A stretch of DNA of 46,647 nt. It comes from a bacterium (GTDB taxonomy: Bacteria > Bacillota > Clostridia > Lachnospirales > Lachnospiraceae). The position numbers and the translations under genes were made by a program. This document shows, one piece after another, positions 32,377-42,558 of the stretch. The stretch spans positions 1 through 46,647 of the forward strand of contig JAQYCU010000048.1 of the NCBI GenBank assembly GCA_028724545.1, given 5' to 3'. The notes under the pieces are model-generated. The model worked only from the letters and a program-made list of their open reading frames with translations, searched no databases and was not told the DNA's origin. Positions within the stretch are counted from its first letter, which is position 1; every line of letters begins with the position of its first letter.

Positions 32377-33285
32377 TTGATAAAGAGAAAGGCAGTACAG
32401 GCAGTTGTTGTACGAAAAAAACCAGATGATGGATATTACGGAAGGTACGGTGGGAAAATGAACCTGAGTGAGTGGCGTCGCCTTGCGACGCAGAGTGTTA
32501 TGCTTTTACTGGTTGTTGTGGTCTGCAGCCTGAGTTTTTCAGAACAGTTCAGGGCAAAGACGGAAAAGACCGTATTAGCAGATAACACCAGCCAGAAGAA
32601 AACGGAAAAAAAGAAAGCCGGTAAGGAAACTGTTACAGCAGAAAGCAAGACGACAGTAAAAGCTGCTGCAAAAGCCATACAGCCACAGCCGACACAACAG
32701 CCACAGGCTGAAAAGCAGAAAGTGGTTGTTATTGATGCCGGACACGGTGGAATGGATGAAGGAACTTCTTCACCTGACAGAAAATGCGTAGAAAAAAAGT
32801 ATACGCTTCTGATATCGGAAAAAGTAATAGAGTTGTTAAAAGAACAGGGAGTACAGGTATACGCAACCCGGACTTCTGACAAAATGGTTTCTAAAAAGTC
32901 AAGGGTTGGAACGGTAAAAAAGAAAAAGGCAGATTTATTTGTCAGCATACATTGTAATGCTTCTACAGTCGGAGATTATACATCAAACGGTATTGAAGTG
33001 CTGTATGCAAAGAAAAAAATAAAAGGATATGATTTAACAAATAAGCAGCTGGCAGATATTTTAATGGACAGTCTTTCCAAGACATCAAAACTGGAAAAAA
33101 GAAAGGTTATCCAGCGAAGCAATTTGTATCTGCTGCACTATTCAAAAGTGCCGACAGCCATTGTTGAAATTGGTTATATTACCAACAAAAAAGATATGAA
33201 ATATATTATGAAAGAAAAGGGGCAGAAAGAAACGGCACAGGGAATCTGTGACGGTATTCTAAAGGCTCTGGAGGCAGGTAAATAA
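32377..33285 (+). CDS. N-acetylmuramoyl-L-alanine amidase, membrane-anchored
   Basis: This zinc amidase cleaves between muramic acid and the stem peptide of peptidoglycan. The Amidase_3 domain (about residues 115-300) has zinc ligands His123 (DAGHGGMD), Glu139 (CVEKKYTL) and His192 (SIHCNAS), and the catalytic Glu264 (AIVEIGYITN). A single membrane segment (about 41-55) and a Lys/Thr/Pro/Gln-rich linker (60-112) place the domain outside the cell. The start is uncertain: TTG 32377 fits the promoter, with GGGGAAAAG about 8 nt upstream; ATG 32458 would remove only the cytosolic end. The RdgB gene begins one base after its stop. Confidence 0.92.
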   Translation: MIKRKAVQAVVVRKKPDDGYYGRYGGKMNLSEWRRLATQSVMLLLVVVVCSLSFSEQFRAKTEKTVLADNTSQKKTEKKKAGKETVTAESKTTVKAAAKAIQPQPTQQPQAEKQKVVVIDAGHGGMDEGTSSPDRKCVEKKYTLLISEKVIELLKEQGVQVYATRTSDKMVSKKSRVGTVKKKKADLFVSIHCNASTVGDYTSNGIEVLYAKKKIKGYDLTNKQLADILMDSLSKTSKLEKRKVIQRSNLYLLHYSKVPTAIVEIGYITNKKDMKYIMKEKGQKETAQGICDGILKALEAGK

Positions 33286-33286
33286 G

Positions 33287-33901
33287 ATGGAAGAACAGAC
33301 AAAGAAAATCATTGTTGCAACCGGAAATGAAGGAAAAATGAAAGAAATCCGTCAGATACTGGGTGATGAAAATATTATTTTTTCATCATTACGGGATGAA
33401 AATTTGCAGGATGTTGAAATTATTGAGGACGGAAAGACATTTGAAGAAAATGCAATTATCAAAGCCAGAAAGATTTCAGATATAACCGGACAGATGGTAT
33501 TAGCTGATGATTCCGGATTGGAAGTGGATTATTTGGACAAGGCTCCGGGCATTTATTCAGCACGTTATATGGGAGAAGATACACCGTATAGTGTAAAAAA
33601 TAAACACATTATCGAATTGCTGGATGGAGTAGAAGAGGAAAAGAGAAGTGCGAGATTCGTCTGTGCGATGGCATGCGCTTTCCCGGATGGTCATACGATT
33701 ACGACGGTAGGAACGATAGAGGGAAGAATCGGATACGAGGAAAAAGGTACAAACGGATTTGGTTATGACCCGATTTTCTATGTGCCGGAATTTGGATGCA
33801 CAACATCCGAACTTCTGCCGGAAGAAAAAAATAAAGTCAGCCACCGTGGAAAAGCATTAGTGGCAATGTACGAGGAACTCAAAAAGGAAAAGGTATTGTA
33901 A
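33287..33901 (+). CDS. rdgB: Non-canonical purine NTP pyrophosphatase RdgB/HAM1
   Basis: The 204-residue house-cleaning enzyme hydrolyses XTP, ITP and dITP to monophosphates, keeping damaged purines out of nucleic acid. Motifs are IIVATGNEGKMKEIRQIL, the substrate-pocket VLADDSGLEVDYLDKAPG, SARYMGED, and GFGYDPIFYVPEFG with its catalytic aspartate, then KVSHRGKAL. Length is as expected. It is one base after the amidase stop and one base before the phosphoesterase gene, a tight three-gene unit common in Lachnospiraceae. Confidence 0.96.
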   Translation: MEEQTKKIIVATGNEGKMKEIRQILGDENIIFSSLRDENLQDVEIIEDGKTFEENAIIKARKISDITGQMVLADDSGLEVDYLDKAPGIYSARYMGEDTPYSVKNKHIIELLDGVEEEKRSARFVCAMACAFPDGHTITTVGTIEGRIGYEEKGTNGFGYDPIFYVPEFGCTTSELLPEEKNKVSHRGKALVAMYEELKKEKVL

Positions 33902-33902
33902 G

Positions 33903-34406
33903 ATGAAAACAAGCAAAAAGATACTGGTGGTCAGCGATACGCATGGTAATGATACCAATTTAAAGAAAGTGATTTCGCTTTTTGGAGAAAAAGGAAGAGA
34001 ATTAGAAATGCTGATTCATCTGGGTGACAGTTATGGCTCCCGGGAACAAATCCAGAGTCTTGTGGATTGCCCGGTGGAAGCAGTCCGTGGAAATGGTGAT
34101 TTCAGTCCCGACCTTCCTATTTCAAATATTATTCCGATAGGACGGGAAAAGGCATTTATTACGCATGGACACCGTTATCATTGCAAAATGAGCACAGAAC
34201 TGATGGTAGATATGGCAAGAGATAACAATGCCAGTATGGTTTTGTTTGGCCATACACATGTGCCGATGGCAGAGATGGTATCCGGTGTTCTGGTGCTGAA
34301 TCCGGGAAGCATTTCCTTGCCAAGGCAGGATGGACACCGTCCAACCTATATGGTTCTCAGTATCCGTGAAGATAACAGTGTTGATTACTCTATTGTTACG
34401 ATGTAA
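33903..34406 (+). CDS. YfcE/MJ0936 family metallophosphoesterase
   Basis: The 167-residue protein is a small calcineurin-like phosphoesterase. Metal-binding motifs are VVSDTHGND, LIHLGDSYGS, VRGNGDFS (GN-D variant of GNCD), FITHGHRY and LFGHTHVP. Relatives hydrolyse phosphodiesters such as bis-p-nitrophenyl phosphate in vitro, and the cellular substrate is unknown. The start ATG 33903 is one base after the RdgB stop. RdgB and YfcE-type genes are often adjacent in Firmicutes, which supports both calls. Confidence 0.93.
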   Translation: MKTSKKILVVSDTHGNDTNLKKVISLFGEKGRELEMLIHLGDSYGSREQIQSLVDCPVEAVRGNGDFSPDLPISNIIPIGREKAFITHGHRYHCKMSTELMVDMARDNNASMVLFGHTHVPMAEMVSGVLVLNPGSISLPRQDGHRPTYMVLSIREDNSVDYSIVTM

Positions 34407-34442
34407 TACAGTAGCAGGAGAAGGAAAAAGGGGGGGACAAAT

Positions 34443-35255
34443 ATGCGACTGTCTGATGAAGAGTTTTTTCGGATTGTTCATTATGTCAGAAGTCGTTATG
34501 GAATCGATTTGAGCCATAAAAGGACTTTGATTACCGGCAGGCTGGAAAATTATCTGTTACGGGAAGGGTATCAGAGTTACCGGGAATATATCAGTTTAGT
34601 GGAACAGAATCCAAATGGAGAAGAGGCTCATAACCTGATTAATGTATTGACAACAAATCACACCTATTTTATGCGTGAATGGCTTCATTTTGAATATTTG
34701 CAAAAAGAAGTTCTTCCGTGGATAAAAGCAAAAGAAGAAAAGAAAGCAAGAGATGTCCGTATCTGGTCAGCTGCTTCTTCCACAGGGGAAGAGCCTTACA
34801 CAATAGAAATGGTTTTAAATGACTTTTTTAGTCTGGATAACCGTTGGGATACTCAGGTGCTGGCAACTGACATTTCCACACGGGTATTACAAAAAGCCAA
34901 AAGTGGCATTTATCTGGGAGAACAGATTCAGCCCCTGCCGGAAACCTGGAAGCGACGGTATTTTAAAGCGATAAATGAAGAAGAATATCAGGTCGTGCCT
35001 TCGCTTCGCAAACAAATTGTTTTCCGTCAGTTTAATTTAATGGATGAAATCCCGTTTAAGGGACAGTTCCATGTAGTTTTTTTGAGAAATGTTATGATTT
35101 ATTTTGAGGAAGAAACAAAAAGGCAACTGTTAAAACGCATTTATAATCATATGGCAGATGGTGGTTATCTGTTTATTGGTACAACAGAAAGTATCGATAA
35201 GACAGCAACAGATTTTCGTTATATCAGACCATCTGTTTATCGAAAAATATTATAA
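34443..35255 (+). CDS. cheR: Chemotaxis protein methyltransferase CheR
   Basis: CheR methylates glutamates on chemoreceptors with SAM. The 270-residue protein has the N-terminal helical CheR domain (residues 1-70) and the methyltransferase domain with NVLTTNHTYFMREWLHFEYL, SAM motif IWSAASSTGEEPYTIEM, VLATDISTRVLQKAKSG, and FHVVFLRNVMIYFE. The strong purine-rich site (AAAGGGGGGGA) precedes ATG 34443. It opens a six-gene chemotaxis operon running to 41427; the receptor is the last gene. Confidence 0.96.
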   Translation: MRLSDEEFFRIVHYVRSRYGIDLSHKRTLITGRLENYLLREGYQSYREYISLVEQNPNGEEAHNLINVLTTNHTYFMREWLHFEYLQKEVLPWIKAKEEKKARDVRIWSAASSTGEEPYTIEMVLNDFFSLDNRWDTQVLATDISTRVLQKAKSGIYLGEQIQPLPETWKRRYFKAINEEEYQVVPSLRKQIVFRQFNLMDEIPFKGQFHVVFLRNVMIYFEEETKRQLLKRIYNHMADGGYLFIGTTESIDKTATDFRYIRPSVYRKIL

Positions 35256-35269
35256 GGGGAAGAAAATCT

Positions 35270-36295
35270 ATGAGGCCGATAAAAGTATTAGTGGTAGATG
35301 ATTCTATGCTGTTTCGGAAAATTATTTCATATGGTCTTGACCAGGATAATGACATCAAAGTGGTGGCGATGGCAGCTGACCCTTTTCAGGCGAGGGATAT
35401 GATTCTCAGGTTTGAACCGGATGTTATGACACTGGATGTTGAGATGCCAAGAATGAACGGTATTGATTTTCTGAAGAAACTAATGCCCCAGTATCCGATA
35501 CCGACTGTTATGATAAGTTCGCTGAATGAAACGGTTTTTGACGCGATGAATGCCGGTGCAGTCGATTTTGTAAACAAACCGGCTGATATGAGTGCTGAAA
35601 AACTGGCAGTCTGGGTAAAAGAAGAACTGGTTGCCAAAATCAAAATAGCGTCTACGGTTCAGGTAGGAAAATATCAGAAGACGGAAGGGGCAAAGGTTGC
35701 ATCTACCGGAAGAAATTACAGAAATAAAATACTGGCGATGGGAGCGTCTACGGGTGGAACGGAAGCAATAGCAGAAGTTGTTTCCAGGTTTCATCCTGAC
35801 ATTCCGGGAACCGTGATTGTACAGCATATGCCACCGGGATTTACCAGAATGTATGCAGAACGTCTGGACAAACAGTGCAGCGTTTCTGTGAAAGAAGCAG
35901 AAAATGGTGACCTGGTAGAACAGGGAAAGGTGCTGATTGCTCCAGGGGACAGGCAGATGCGTCTGGTCAGAAGTGGGGGCATTTACCGGGTAGAAATAAA
36001 AGAAGGAGAAAAAGTTAGTGGACATTGTCCTTCTGTGGATGTGCTATTCCACTCAGTGGCGAAGGCAGCTGCCAGTGATGCAGTAGGCGTCCTGATGACA
36101 GGTATGGGCGCAGACGGGGCAGCAGGACTTCTGGCAATGCGAAAAGCAGGAGCCAAAACCGTAGGACAGGACGAAAAAAGCTGTGTTGTATATGGCATGC
36201 CAAAAGTCGCATACGACATTGGAGCAGTAACTTATCGGGTATCATTGGAAAATATCGCCAGTAAGGTGTACAATATATTTAACTCGATGCCTTAA
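35270..36295 (+). CDS. cheB: Chemotaxis methylesterase/deamidase CheB
   Basis: The 341-residue response regulator demethylates receptors and deamidates glutamines. The receiver domain (1-120) has the acidic pair DDSM and the phosphoacceptor Asp56 (TLDVEMP). The C-terminal esterase domain has the catalytic triad: Ser160 (MGASTGGTEAI), His186 (VQHMPPGFT) and Asp282 (MTGMGADGAAG). It starts 14 bp after cheR, and CheR/CheB together set receptor adaptation. All catalytic residues are present. Confidence 0.97.
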   Translation: MRPIKVLVVDDSMLFRKIISYGLDQDNDIKVVAMAADPFQARDMILRFEPDVMTLDVEMPRMNGIDFLKKLMPQYPIPTVMISSLNETVFDAMNAGAVDFVNKPADMSAEKLAVWVKEELVAKIKIASTVQVGKYQKTEGAKVASTGRNYRNKILAMGASTGGTEAIAEVVSRFHPDIPGTVIVQHMPPGFTRMYAERLDKQCSVSVKEAENGDLVEQGKVLIAPGDRQMRLVRSGGIYRVEIKEGEKVSGHCPSVDVLFHSVAKAAASDAVGVLMTGMGADGAAGLLAMRKAGAKTVGQDEKSCVVYGMPKVAYDIGAVTYRVSLENIASKVYNIFNSMP

Positions 36296-36353
36296 TCATA
36301 AAATATGATTTCAGTCAGCAATAAATTTAGTATAAAAAAATGGAGGAAGAATT

Positions 36354-36749
36354 ATGAGAATTTTAATTGCAGAGGACGATTTTGCCAGCAGAAAGTTTAT
36401 GCTTAAATTTCTATCAAAGTATGGCGAGTGTGATGTAACAGTAGATGGTATGGAAGCAGTGGATGCGTATATTATGGCACTGGATGCGGATATGCCATAT
36501 GACCTGGTATGCCTTGACATTATGATGCCGACGTTAGACGGTTATCAGGCATTAAAAGCAATTCGTGACATTGAAAAAGACAGAAAGTTACCGGAAGAGC
36601 AGTGTTCTAAAATTATTATGACAACAGCCCTGAATGAAGGTGCAAACGTAAACAAAGCCTTTGACTTAGGATGCGTTGCTTATGCCGGCAAGCCAATTGA
36701 CCAGGCAAAATTTGAAAATGTATTACGGAAATTAGATTTGATTTCGTAA
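36354..36749 (+). CDS. cheY: Response regulator CheY
   Basis: The 131-residue stand-alone receiver domain has acidic residues AEDD near the N-terminus, phosphoacceptor Asp55 (CLDIMMPT), switch residue Thr90/Thr91 (MTTAL), aromatic switch Tyr110 and Lys113 (AYAGKPID). It has no output domain, so it should bind the flagellar motor or another target when phosphorylated by CheA. GGAGG precedes ATG 36354, and cheA follows by 27 bp. No CheC, CheX or CheZ phosphatase is in the window. Confidence 0.93.
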   Translation: MRILIAEDDFASRKFMLKFLSKYGECDVTVDGMEAVDAYIMALDADMPYDLVCLDIMMPTLDGYQALKAIRDIEKDRKLPEEQCSKIIMTTALNEGANVNKAFDLGCVAYAGKPIDQAKFENVLRKLDLIS

Positions 36750-36776
36750 GACGAATCATCATAGAAGGGAGAAACT

Positions 36777-38957
36777 ATGGGAGACGATATGATTACGGAA
36801 GGCATGCTTGACATGTTTATTTTTGAAACCGAGCAGGGACTTGAAAATCTTGAAAATATATGTCTTGACAGTAAGGATGTCGGCGAATTTGATGATGACC
36901 ATGTCAATGAAATCTTTCGTATAATGCACACAATAAAAGGGGCATCAGCCGTAATGATGTATCAGAATATCACTACGTTGTCCCACAAACTGGAAGATGT
37001 TTTTTACTATATCCGTGAAAATCATCCGGAAAATATTCCACATGCAGAACTGTTGGATTATATTTTTGAAGTATCTGATTTTATCAGTGGAGAATTAGAA
37101 AAAATCAAAGACGGCAGCGAAACGGATGGAAATGCTGACGACCTGATTGCACAGCTGGATACTTATCTCAAGAAGATACAGAAAGTAAATGGTGGTGATG
37201 CAAAACAGGATGCGGCACAGACAGAAGCAAAGCCTGTATCTGCACCATCTGAAAAACCACATTTTTATATTGCACCGGTTGCTTCGGATGCCAGCCGTTT
37301 TTATTCTATTTATATTACATATAACAAAGACACGGAGATGGCAAATATTAAGGCGTATATTGCAGTCAATGCATTAAAAGGCATTGCCGAAGATATTTTA
37401 TTTACGCCGGCAGACATTATCTCTAATCCGGAAAGTGCCAATGTGGTATTAGAGTTTGGCTTTAAGATTGCATTGCAGACAACTGCCGAAGCCGATGAAA
37501 TTATGGAACTGGTCAATTCCAGCGCAGGGATTGAACATGTAGAGATTAATGAATGTACCAGTGAAGAGTTTATTGCTTTCTGTACGGAAGCAGAAGCACC
37601 AATATCAACAGCCGGCGAAGTGCTGATGGGACCGGTAGAGCAGCCGAGCGTTCTGGTAGAGAGCCAGAAACCAAAGACCATTGCCCTGACGGATGAGGAA
37701 AAGGCGCAGGAAGATAAAAAAGAAGCAGAGCCTGCAAAAGCACCAGCAAAACGGCCTGCCAAAAAGAAACCGGTAGCGAAAAAAGGGGAAACACAAAGTT
37801 TCATCAGCGTTAATATCAAGAAGATGGATTTACTGATGGATTTAATAGGCGAACTGGTTATTGCAGAAGCAGTCGTATTACAGAATCCTGATTTGAAAGT
37901 GCCGGGGTTGGATTTAACGAATTTCCAGAAATCAGCAGCACAATTGTCAAAGATAACTTCTGAACTGCAGGATGCGATTATGGCAATGCGTATGATGCCA
38001 TTGAAAAATACATTCCAGAAGATGAATCGTATTGTCTATGACACATCAAAGAAACTAGGAAAAGATATCGAGTTAGAGGTAATAGGAGAGGATACGGAAG
38101 TAGATAAAAATATTATTGAACACATTTCGGACCCATTGATGCATCTGATTCGTAACTCTGTTGACCACGGCATTGAAAGCAACGAAAAGCGTGCCGAACT
38201 GGGCAAGACAGAGAAGGGTAAGATTGTTCTGGAAGCGAAAAACGAAGGTGGACAGGTATGGATTAGTGTATCAGATAATGGCAAGGGATTGAAACGTGAT
38301 GAGATTCTGGAAAAAGCAAAAGCAAACGGGCTTTTAGGAAATCGTTCGGAAAAAGATTTTACAGACAAAGAAGTATATAACTTTATTACATTACCGGGAT
38401 TTTCCACGAAAAAACAGGTAACAGAATATTCGGGACGTGGCGTTGGTATGGATGTTGTAGTGAAAAACATTCAGGAAGTTGGTGGTATGCTGGATATTGA
38501 GAGCGAAGAAGGAAAGGGCTCTACTATGACGATGAAGATACCACTTACCCTGGCGATTATTGACGGCATTATTTTCTCTGTTTCCGGAACAAGTTTTGTA
38601 ACGGCGACGAATACGGTTACAGAGTTTATTCGTGTGACAAATGACCAGCTGATTACAGAGCCGGATGGCGAAGAATATGTAATGATACGGCAGGATTGTT
38701 ATCCGTTAATTCGTCTGAACCATTTCTATCATCTGAAGAATGGCAAAGAGGAAATGGAAGACGGTATTGTTATTATTTTAAATCACGAAGACAGAAAAAT
38801 TGCAATATTTGTGGATGAACTGGTTGGCGAGCAGGAAATCGTTGTCAAGCCAATGCCGGCTTATATTAAGAAAGTCCGTGGTATTTCAGGCTGTACCCAG
38901 CTTGGAGATGGAAGCATCAGTCTGATTCTTGATATTGCAGGATTAGTTTCAGAATAA
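36777..38957 (+). CDS. cheA: Chemotaxis histidine kinase CheA
   Basis: The 726-residue kinase has the full domain set: an HPt domain with phosphoacceptor His51 (RIMHTIKGASAVM), a P2-like region (about 160-270), a Lys/Pro/Ala-rich linker (about 308-335), the dimerisation domain (about 340-400), and the ATPase with N-box HLIRNSVDHGIES, G1 VSDNGKGL and G2 SGRGVGMDVV. A C-terminal CheW-like domain begins near residue 590 and ends LILDIAGLV. It senses receptor state and phosphorylates CheY and CheB. ATG 36777 has AAGGGAG upstream. P2 shows little conservation, as is usual. Confidence 0.97.
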   Translation: MGDDMITEGMLDMFIFETEQGLENLENICLDSKDVGEFDDDHVNEIFRIMHTIKGASAVMMYQNITTLSHKLEDVFYYIRENHPENIPHAELLDYIFEVSDFISGELEKIKDGSETDGNADDLIAQLDTYLKKIQKVNGGDAKQDAAQTEAKPVSAPSEKPHFYIAPVASDASRFYSIYITYNKDTEMANIKAYIAVNALKGIAEDILFTPADIISNPESANVVLEFGFKIALQTTAEADEIMELVNSSAGIEHVEINECTSEEFIAFCTEAEAPISTAGEVLMGPVEQPSVLVESQKPKTIALTDEEKAQEDKKEAEPAKAPAKRPAKKKPVAKKGETQSFISVNIKKMDLLMDLIGELVIAEAVVLQNPDLKVPGLDLTNFQKSAAQLSKITSELQDAIMAMRMMPLKNTFQKMNRIVYDTSKKLGKDIELEVIGEDTEVDKNIIEHISDPLMHLIRNSVDHGIESNEKRAELGKTEKGKIVLEAKNEGGQVWISVSDNGKGLKRDEILEKAKANGLLGNRSEKDFTDKEVYNFITLPGFSTKKQVTEYSGRGVGMDVVVKNIQEVGGMLDIESEEGKGSTMTMKIPLTLAIIDGIIFSVSGTSFVTATNTVTEFIRVTNDQLITEPDGEEYVMIRQDCYPLIRLNHFYHLKNGKEEMEDGIVIILNHEDRKIAIFVDELVGEQEIVVKPMPAYIKKVRGISGCTQLGDGSISLILDIAGLVSE

Positions 38958-38978
38958 CTTAGAGCGTGGAGGTTGTAT

Positions 38979-39479
38979 ATGGAAGAAGAAACAATCTTAA
39001 ATGATGGTGTTGAAGAAGAAAAAGAAGAATTTATGACATTCAAGTGCTGTGATGAGGTGTATGGAATTTCACTTGATTATGTCAGTGAAATCATTGGTTT
39101 GCAGCAGTATACCAGCGTGCCGGAAACAGATGATTATATCAAAGGATTAATTAATCTGCGAGGCAAAATCATTCCTGTAATTGATGTACGGATTCGTTTT
39201 GGGCAGGAGCCTTTGGAATACAATGACAGAACAAGTGTTATTGTGATACAGGTAAAAGAAACGATTATTGGTCTGATTGTTGACGGTATAGAGGGCGTAG
39301 TGGCCGTGGCAAAGAAAAATATTTTACCACCACCAAGTGTCAGCAGTCTGGCTGTACAGTCACGCAAGTATGTATTTGGAATCGGCAGGGTTGGTTCGGA
39401 AGTGAAACTGCTGCTGGAGCCGGACAAATTGATTCACGACATAGAAGAGGAAACCGTGTCCGAGGAAGAGGTGGAATAA
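38979..39479 (+). CDS. cheW: Chemotaxis adaptor CheW
   Basis: The 166-residue adaptor couples receptors to CheA. It has a glutamate-rich N-terminal lead (about 15 residues) before the CheW fold ([49 protein letters not shown]), with the conserved LINLRG core. It ends in an acidic tail. ATG 38979 is chosen with GGAGG 6 nt upstream; a TTG two codons earlier is too close. The receptor gene starts one base after its stop, and its ribosome site lies inside the end of cheW. Confidence 0.96.
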   Translation: MEEETILNDGVEEEKEEFMTFKCCDEVYGISLDYVSEIIGLQQYTSVPETDDYIKGLINLRGKIIPVIDVRIRFGQEPLEYNDRTSVIVIQVKETIIGLIVDGIEGVVAVAKKNILPPPSVSSLAVQSRKYVFGIGRVGSEVKLLLEPDKLIHDIEEETVSEEEVE

Positions 39480-39480
39480 T

Positions 39481-41427
39481 ATGACAAAAAATCTTAAAAT
39501 TTCTACAAGGCTGTATATCGCATTTTTTGGTATTTTAGTGTTTACTATTTTTTTCTGCACACAGCAGACATTGGGAATGGCAAATGTTGCCAAGCAGTAT
39601 GAAGCCGTTATTGATACGTATGAAACCGTTCAGATAGAACTGGCTGAATTAGAGGCAGACTACCTGATGGCACAGACAGCTATGCAGACGTTTGTCAATA
39701 GTGCAAAAGAAAACAAGAGCGACTATGAAGGGACAAAAAAAGAGGCAGAAGAAATTGCCCAAAATATAGAAGAACATCTGAAAGTGATTCAGAAGAAAAT
39801 GACAGATGAAGATTTGCTGGAGCAAATTGAAAAACTGGACAGAACGATTCAAAGCGAATCAGCAGATATAGAAAAAATAATGGAGTCTGCAAAAAGCGGC
39901 AACGTTGCAGAAGCAGAGCAGCGATATGAAAATAGTTTTTTGAGCAGCGTAGAGGAAGGAAATGAATTAATCCAGACACTTCTTGTCAAATGCGAAAAAC
40001 TTGCAAAAGAAAATATAGAGGGTGCTCACGATTACCGGATTCATGCAGAAATTTCTTCTGTAATATTTACTACGGTATTATCCCTTCTTGTAATTGCCAT
40101 TGCACTTGTTACGGTTTCAAACATCCGTCGTCCGTTGAAAGACCTGGTAGCTGCAGTAAGAAAGATAGCAACTGGTGATATTGATGTTGAGATTACGAAG
40201 AAAAATAATGATGAAATCGGAGAGGTAGCAGATGCTGTTTCCGAACTGCTGGAGAAAAACAGGCGAGTTGCAAAAATTGCAAAAGACGTATCTGCCGGTG
40301 ATTTGTCAATGGTTGTAAATCCGGAATCCGACGTAGATGCTTTGGGAATCGCTATCAAGTATCTGGTGGATGAAAATAACAAAACACTTACCAATATTAA
40401 AGAGTCGGCAATGCAGGTCAACGCAGGTTCTAATCAGGTAGCGACAGCGAGCCAGGCATTGGCACAGGGCTCAACACAGCAGGCAAGTGCCGTAGAGCAG
40501 GTGACATCTTCGATTCATGATATTACAGGACATACACAGACAAATGCTGAAAATGCTGCCGAAGCAGAAAAACTGGTTCAGAAGACAAGAGAAAATGCTG
40601 CCGAAGGTGACCGTCAGATGTCACAGATGGTAGATGCCATGCAGGAAATTAATATTGCATCGGAAAATATTTCTAAGATTATTAAAACAATTGATGATAT
40701 TGCATTCCAGACCAATATACTGGCGTTGAATGCTGCTGTTGAGGCAGCCAGAGCCGGTGAACATGGAAAAGGTTTTGCTGTAGTGGCAGAAGAAGTCAGA
40801 AGTCTGGCTGAAAAGAGCGCAGAAGCAGCCAGTGAAACAGAAGAAATGATTGAAGACTCTATGCAGAAAGTGAAAAATGGTTCGTTGCTGGCAACACAGA
40901 CTGCTGCAAGATTAGAAGATATTGTGCAGGATGTGGAAAATACGGTCAATTTGGTACAGGAAATAGCAGTTGGTTCCCAGAAACAGGCAACGGCACTGGC
41001 GCAGGTGGATGAAGCTGTAGAACAGGTAGCAAGAGTTGTGCAGACAAATTCGGCTACCAGTGAAGAATGTGCAGCAGCAAGCGAACAGCTTTCTCAGCAG
41101 GCCAAAAATCTTGAAAAAATGGTAGACCGTTATAAACTGCGCAATATTTCGCAGAACGAACGGTACCAGTATCGGGATATGCTTTCTTATGGAGAGCAGG
41201 CAAATCAGAACGAACAGATTGCATTTAATAATGCAAATGATTTCGACGAAAAGAATGATTTTGACAGTATGAAAGATTTTAGCAATGGTTTTGATAATGC
41301 AGGAGGAGTTTATCATACAGGATATACCGGCCAGATACCGGATGCCTCTGATTTTACAGATTTGACGAATGAAAGAGAAAATGAAAAAATCATCTCACTG
41401 GAAGATGATTCGTATAGTAAATATTAA
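39481..41427 (+). CDS. Methyl-accepting chemotaxis protein
   Basis: The 648-residue receptor has TM1 (about 12-32), a four-helix-bundle type sensor (about 33-185, strongly helical and acidic), TM2 (about 188-210), a HAMP linker beginning [20 protein letters not shown] and a cytoplasmic signalling domain with the tip [20 protein letters not shown]. Methylation helices such as [18 protein letters not shown] flank the tip. The last 90 residues are an Asn/Asp/Gly-rich, probably flexible tail without a known CheR-binding pentapeptide. The ligand is unknown. It ends the che operon and is likely its dedicated receptor. Confidence 0.95.
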   Translation: MTKNLKISTRLYIAFFGILVFTIFFCTQQTLGMANVAKQYEAVIDTYETVQIELAELEADYLMAQTAMQTFVNSAKENKSDYEGTKKEAEEIAQNIEEHLKVIQKKMTDEDLLEQIEKLDRTIQSESADIEKIMESAKSGNVAEAEQRYENSFLSSVEEGNELIQTLLVKCEKLAKENIEGAHDYRIHAEISSVIFTTVLSLLVIAIALVTVSNIRRPLKDLVAAVRKIATGDIDVEITKKNNDEIGEVADAVSELLEKNRRVAKIAKDVSAGDLSMVVNPESDVDALGIAIKYLVDENNKTLTNIKESAMQVNAGSNQVATASQALAQGSTQQASAVEQVTSSIHDITGHTQTNAENAAEAEKLVQKTRENAAEGDRQMSQMVDAMQEINIASENISKIIKTIDDIAFQTNILALNAAVEAARAGEHGKGFAVVAEEVRSLAEKSAEAASETEEMIEDSMQKVKNGSLLATQTAARLEDIVQDVENTVNLVQEIAVGSQKQATALAQVDEAVEQVARVVQTNSATSEECAAASEQLSQQAKNLEKMVDRYKLRNISQNERYQYRDMLSYGEQANQNEQIAFNNANDFDEKNDFDSMKDFSNGFDNAGGVYHTGYTGQIPDASDFTDLTNERENEKIISLEDDSYSKY

Positions 41428-41429
41428 AA

Positions 41430-41465
41430 AAGATGAAATATCTTATCAAAAAGATATTTCATCTT
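41430..41465 (-). terminator. Hairpin terminator for serine acetyltransferase
   Basis: AAGATGAAATATCTT (41430-41444) and AAGATATTTCATCTT (41451-41465) form a perfect 15-bp stem with a 6-nt loop. On the minus strand it is followed by a U-rich run (complement of 41426-41430 AAAAA). On the plus strand after mcp no U tract follows, but the stem may still act both ways. Confidence 0.8.
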
Positions 41466-41491
41466 GTAAATAGTCATTAACTATTTAATGA

Positions 41492-42406
41492 TTAGTCAAA
41501 TAAATCATTTTTGGGTTTCTTTTCTGTAATGCTGAGTTCCTGTTTCTTTACGCTGACACGGGAACCGGCGGGTACAGATTCTGTAATAAAAGCATTACCA
41601 CCTATAACAGAGCCTTTTCCGATGACGGTCTCGCCACCGAGAATAGAGGCACTGGAATAAATTGTAACGTCATCCTCAATGGTAGGGTGACGTTTTACAT
41701 TTCTAAGCAATTGTCCACTTCTGGTAGAAAGCGCACCCAGAGTTACACCCTGATAGATTTTTACGTTATTTCCGATAATAGTTGTTTCACCGATTACGAC
41801 ACCGGTACCGTGGTCAATGAAAAAGTACTCGCCGATTGTAGCGCCCGGGTTGATGTCAATTCCAGAATGGCTGTGTGCATACTCTGACATAATACGGGGA
41901 ATGAAAGGTACCTGTAACCGGTATAGTTCATGCGCAATGCGATAGACAAAAATGGCAAGCAGTCCCGGATAGCAGAAGATAATTTCTTCTTTTGAGTGGG
42001 CAGCAGGGTCGCCGTCATAAGCAGCCTGCACATCTTTCATTAACAACTTCTGAATGTCGGGGAGGGCTGAAAAAAATGCCGTGCAGATTTCGTCCGTTTT
42101 TTTAGAAATGGCAACATCATCTGCAACTTCTTTCTGCTGCTGTGCCAGTGCTGCAATAATTTGTGAATATAAACTATTATACAGTTTGACAAGGTTGTGC
42201 CCCAGGAAGAAATCAGGAAGTGTTCTTCCTAAATGTTCATCATCAAAATATCCCGGAAACATAATCTGGCGAAGACCGAGAATAATATGAATAATGGTAT
42301 CCCGGTTTGGCATCTGATGTCCTTCTTTAACATAAAACAATTCATTATTAGAATAATTATCAGCAATCTGCTGTGTGATATGGTGCAAATCTAATTCAGA
42401 AAACAT
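41492..42406 (-). CDS. epsC: Serine O-acetyltransferase (EpsC type)
   Basis: This enzyme acetylates serine with acetyl-CoA, the first step of cysteine synthesis. The 304-residue protein has an extended N-terminal helical region (about 1-150), then the left-handed beta-helix with HSHSGIDINPGATIGEYFFID, HGTGVVIGETTIIGNNVKIY, QGVTLGALS and HPTIEDDVTIYSSASILGG. The active-site HSHSG and HGTG histidines are present. This longer, non-CysE form is widespread in Bacteroidetes and Clostridia. It has no visible T-box in its leader, and no cysK is adjacent. It is convergent with the che operon. Confidence 0.92.
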   Translation of the reverse strand: MFSELDLHHITQQIADNYSNNELFYVKEGHQMPNRDTIIHIILGLRQIMFPGYFDDEHLGRTLPDFFLGHNLVKLYNSLYSQIIAALAQQQKEVADDVAISKKTDEICTAFFSALPDIQKLLMKDVQAAYDGDPAAHSKEEIIFCYPGLLAIFVYRIAHELYRLQVPFIPRIMSEYAHSHSGIDINPGATIGEYFFIDHGTGVVIGETTIIGNNVKIYQGVTLGALSTRSGQLLRNVKRHPTIEDDVTIYSSASILGGETVIGKGSVIGGNAFITESVPAGSRVSVKKQELSITEKKPKNDLFD

Positions 42407-42558
42407 AGTTCTTATCCTTTCTTTAAGCTCTACTGATTTACTATGATAACATATATACGCAAAAACTTCCAGTGTGTAGCATAGCCGATTTGTAAATAGT
42501 CAGTTTTACTATATGTCCGTTAAATATGCTGAGAAATTATGTTGGATATGTGCTGTAT

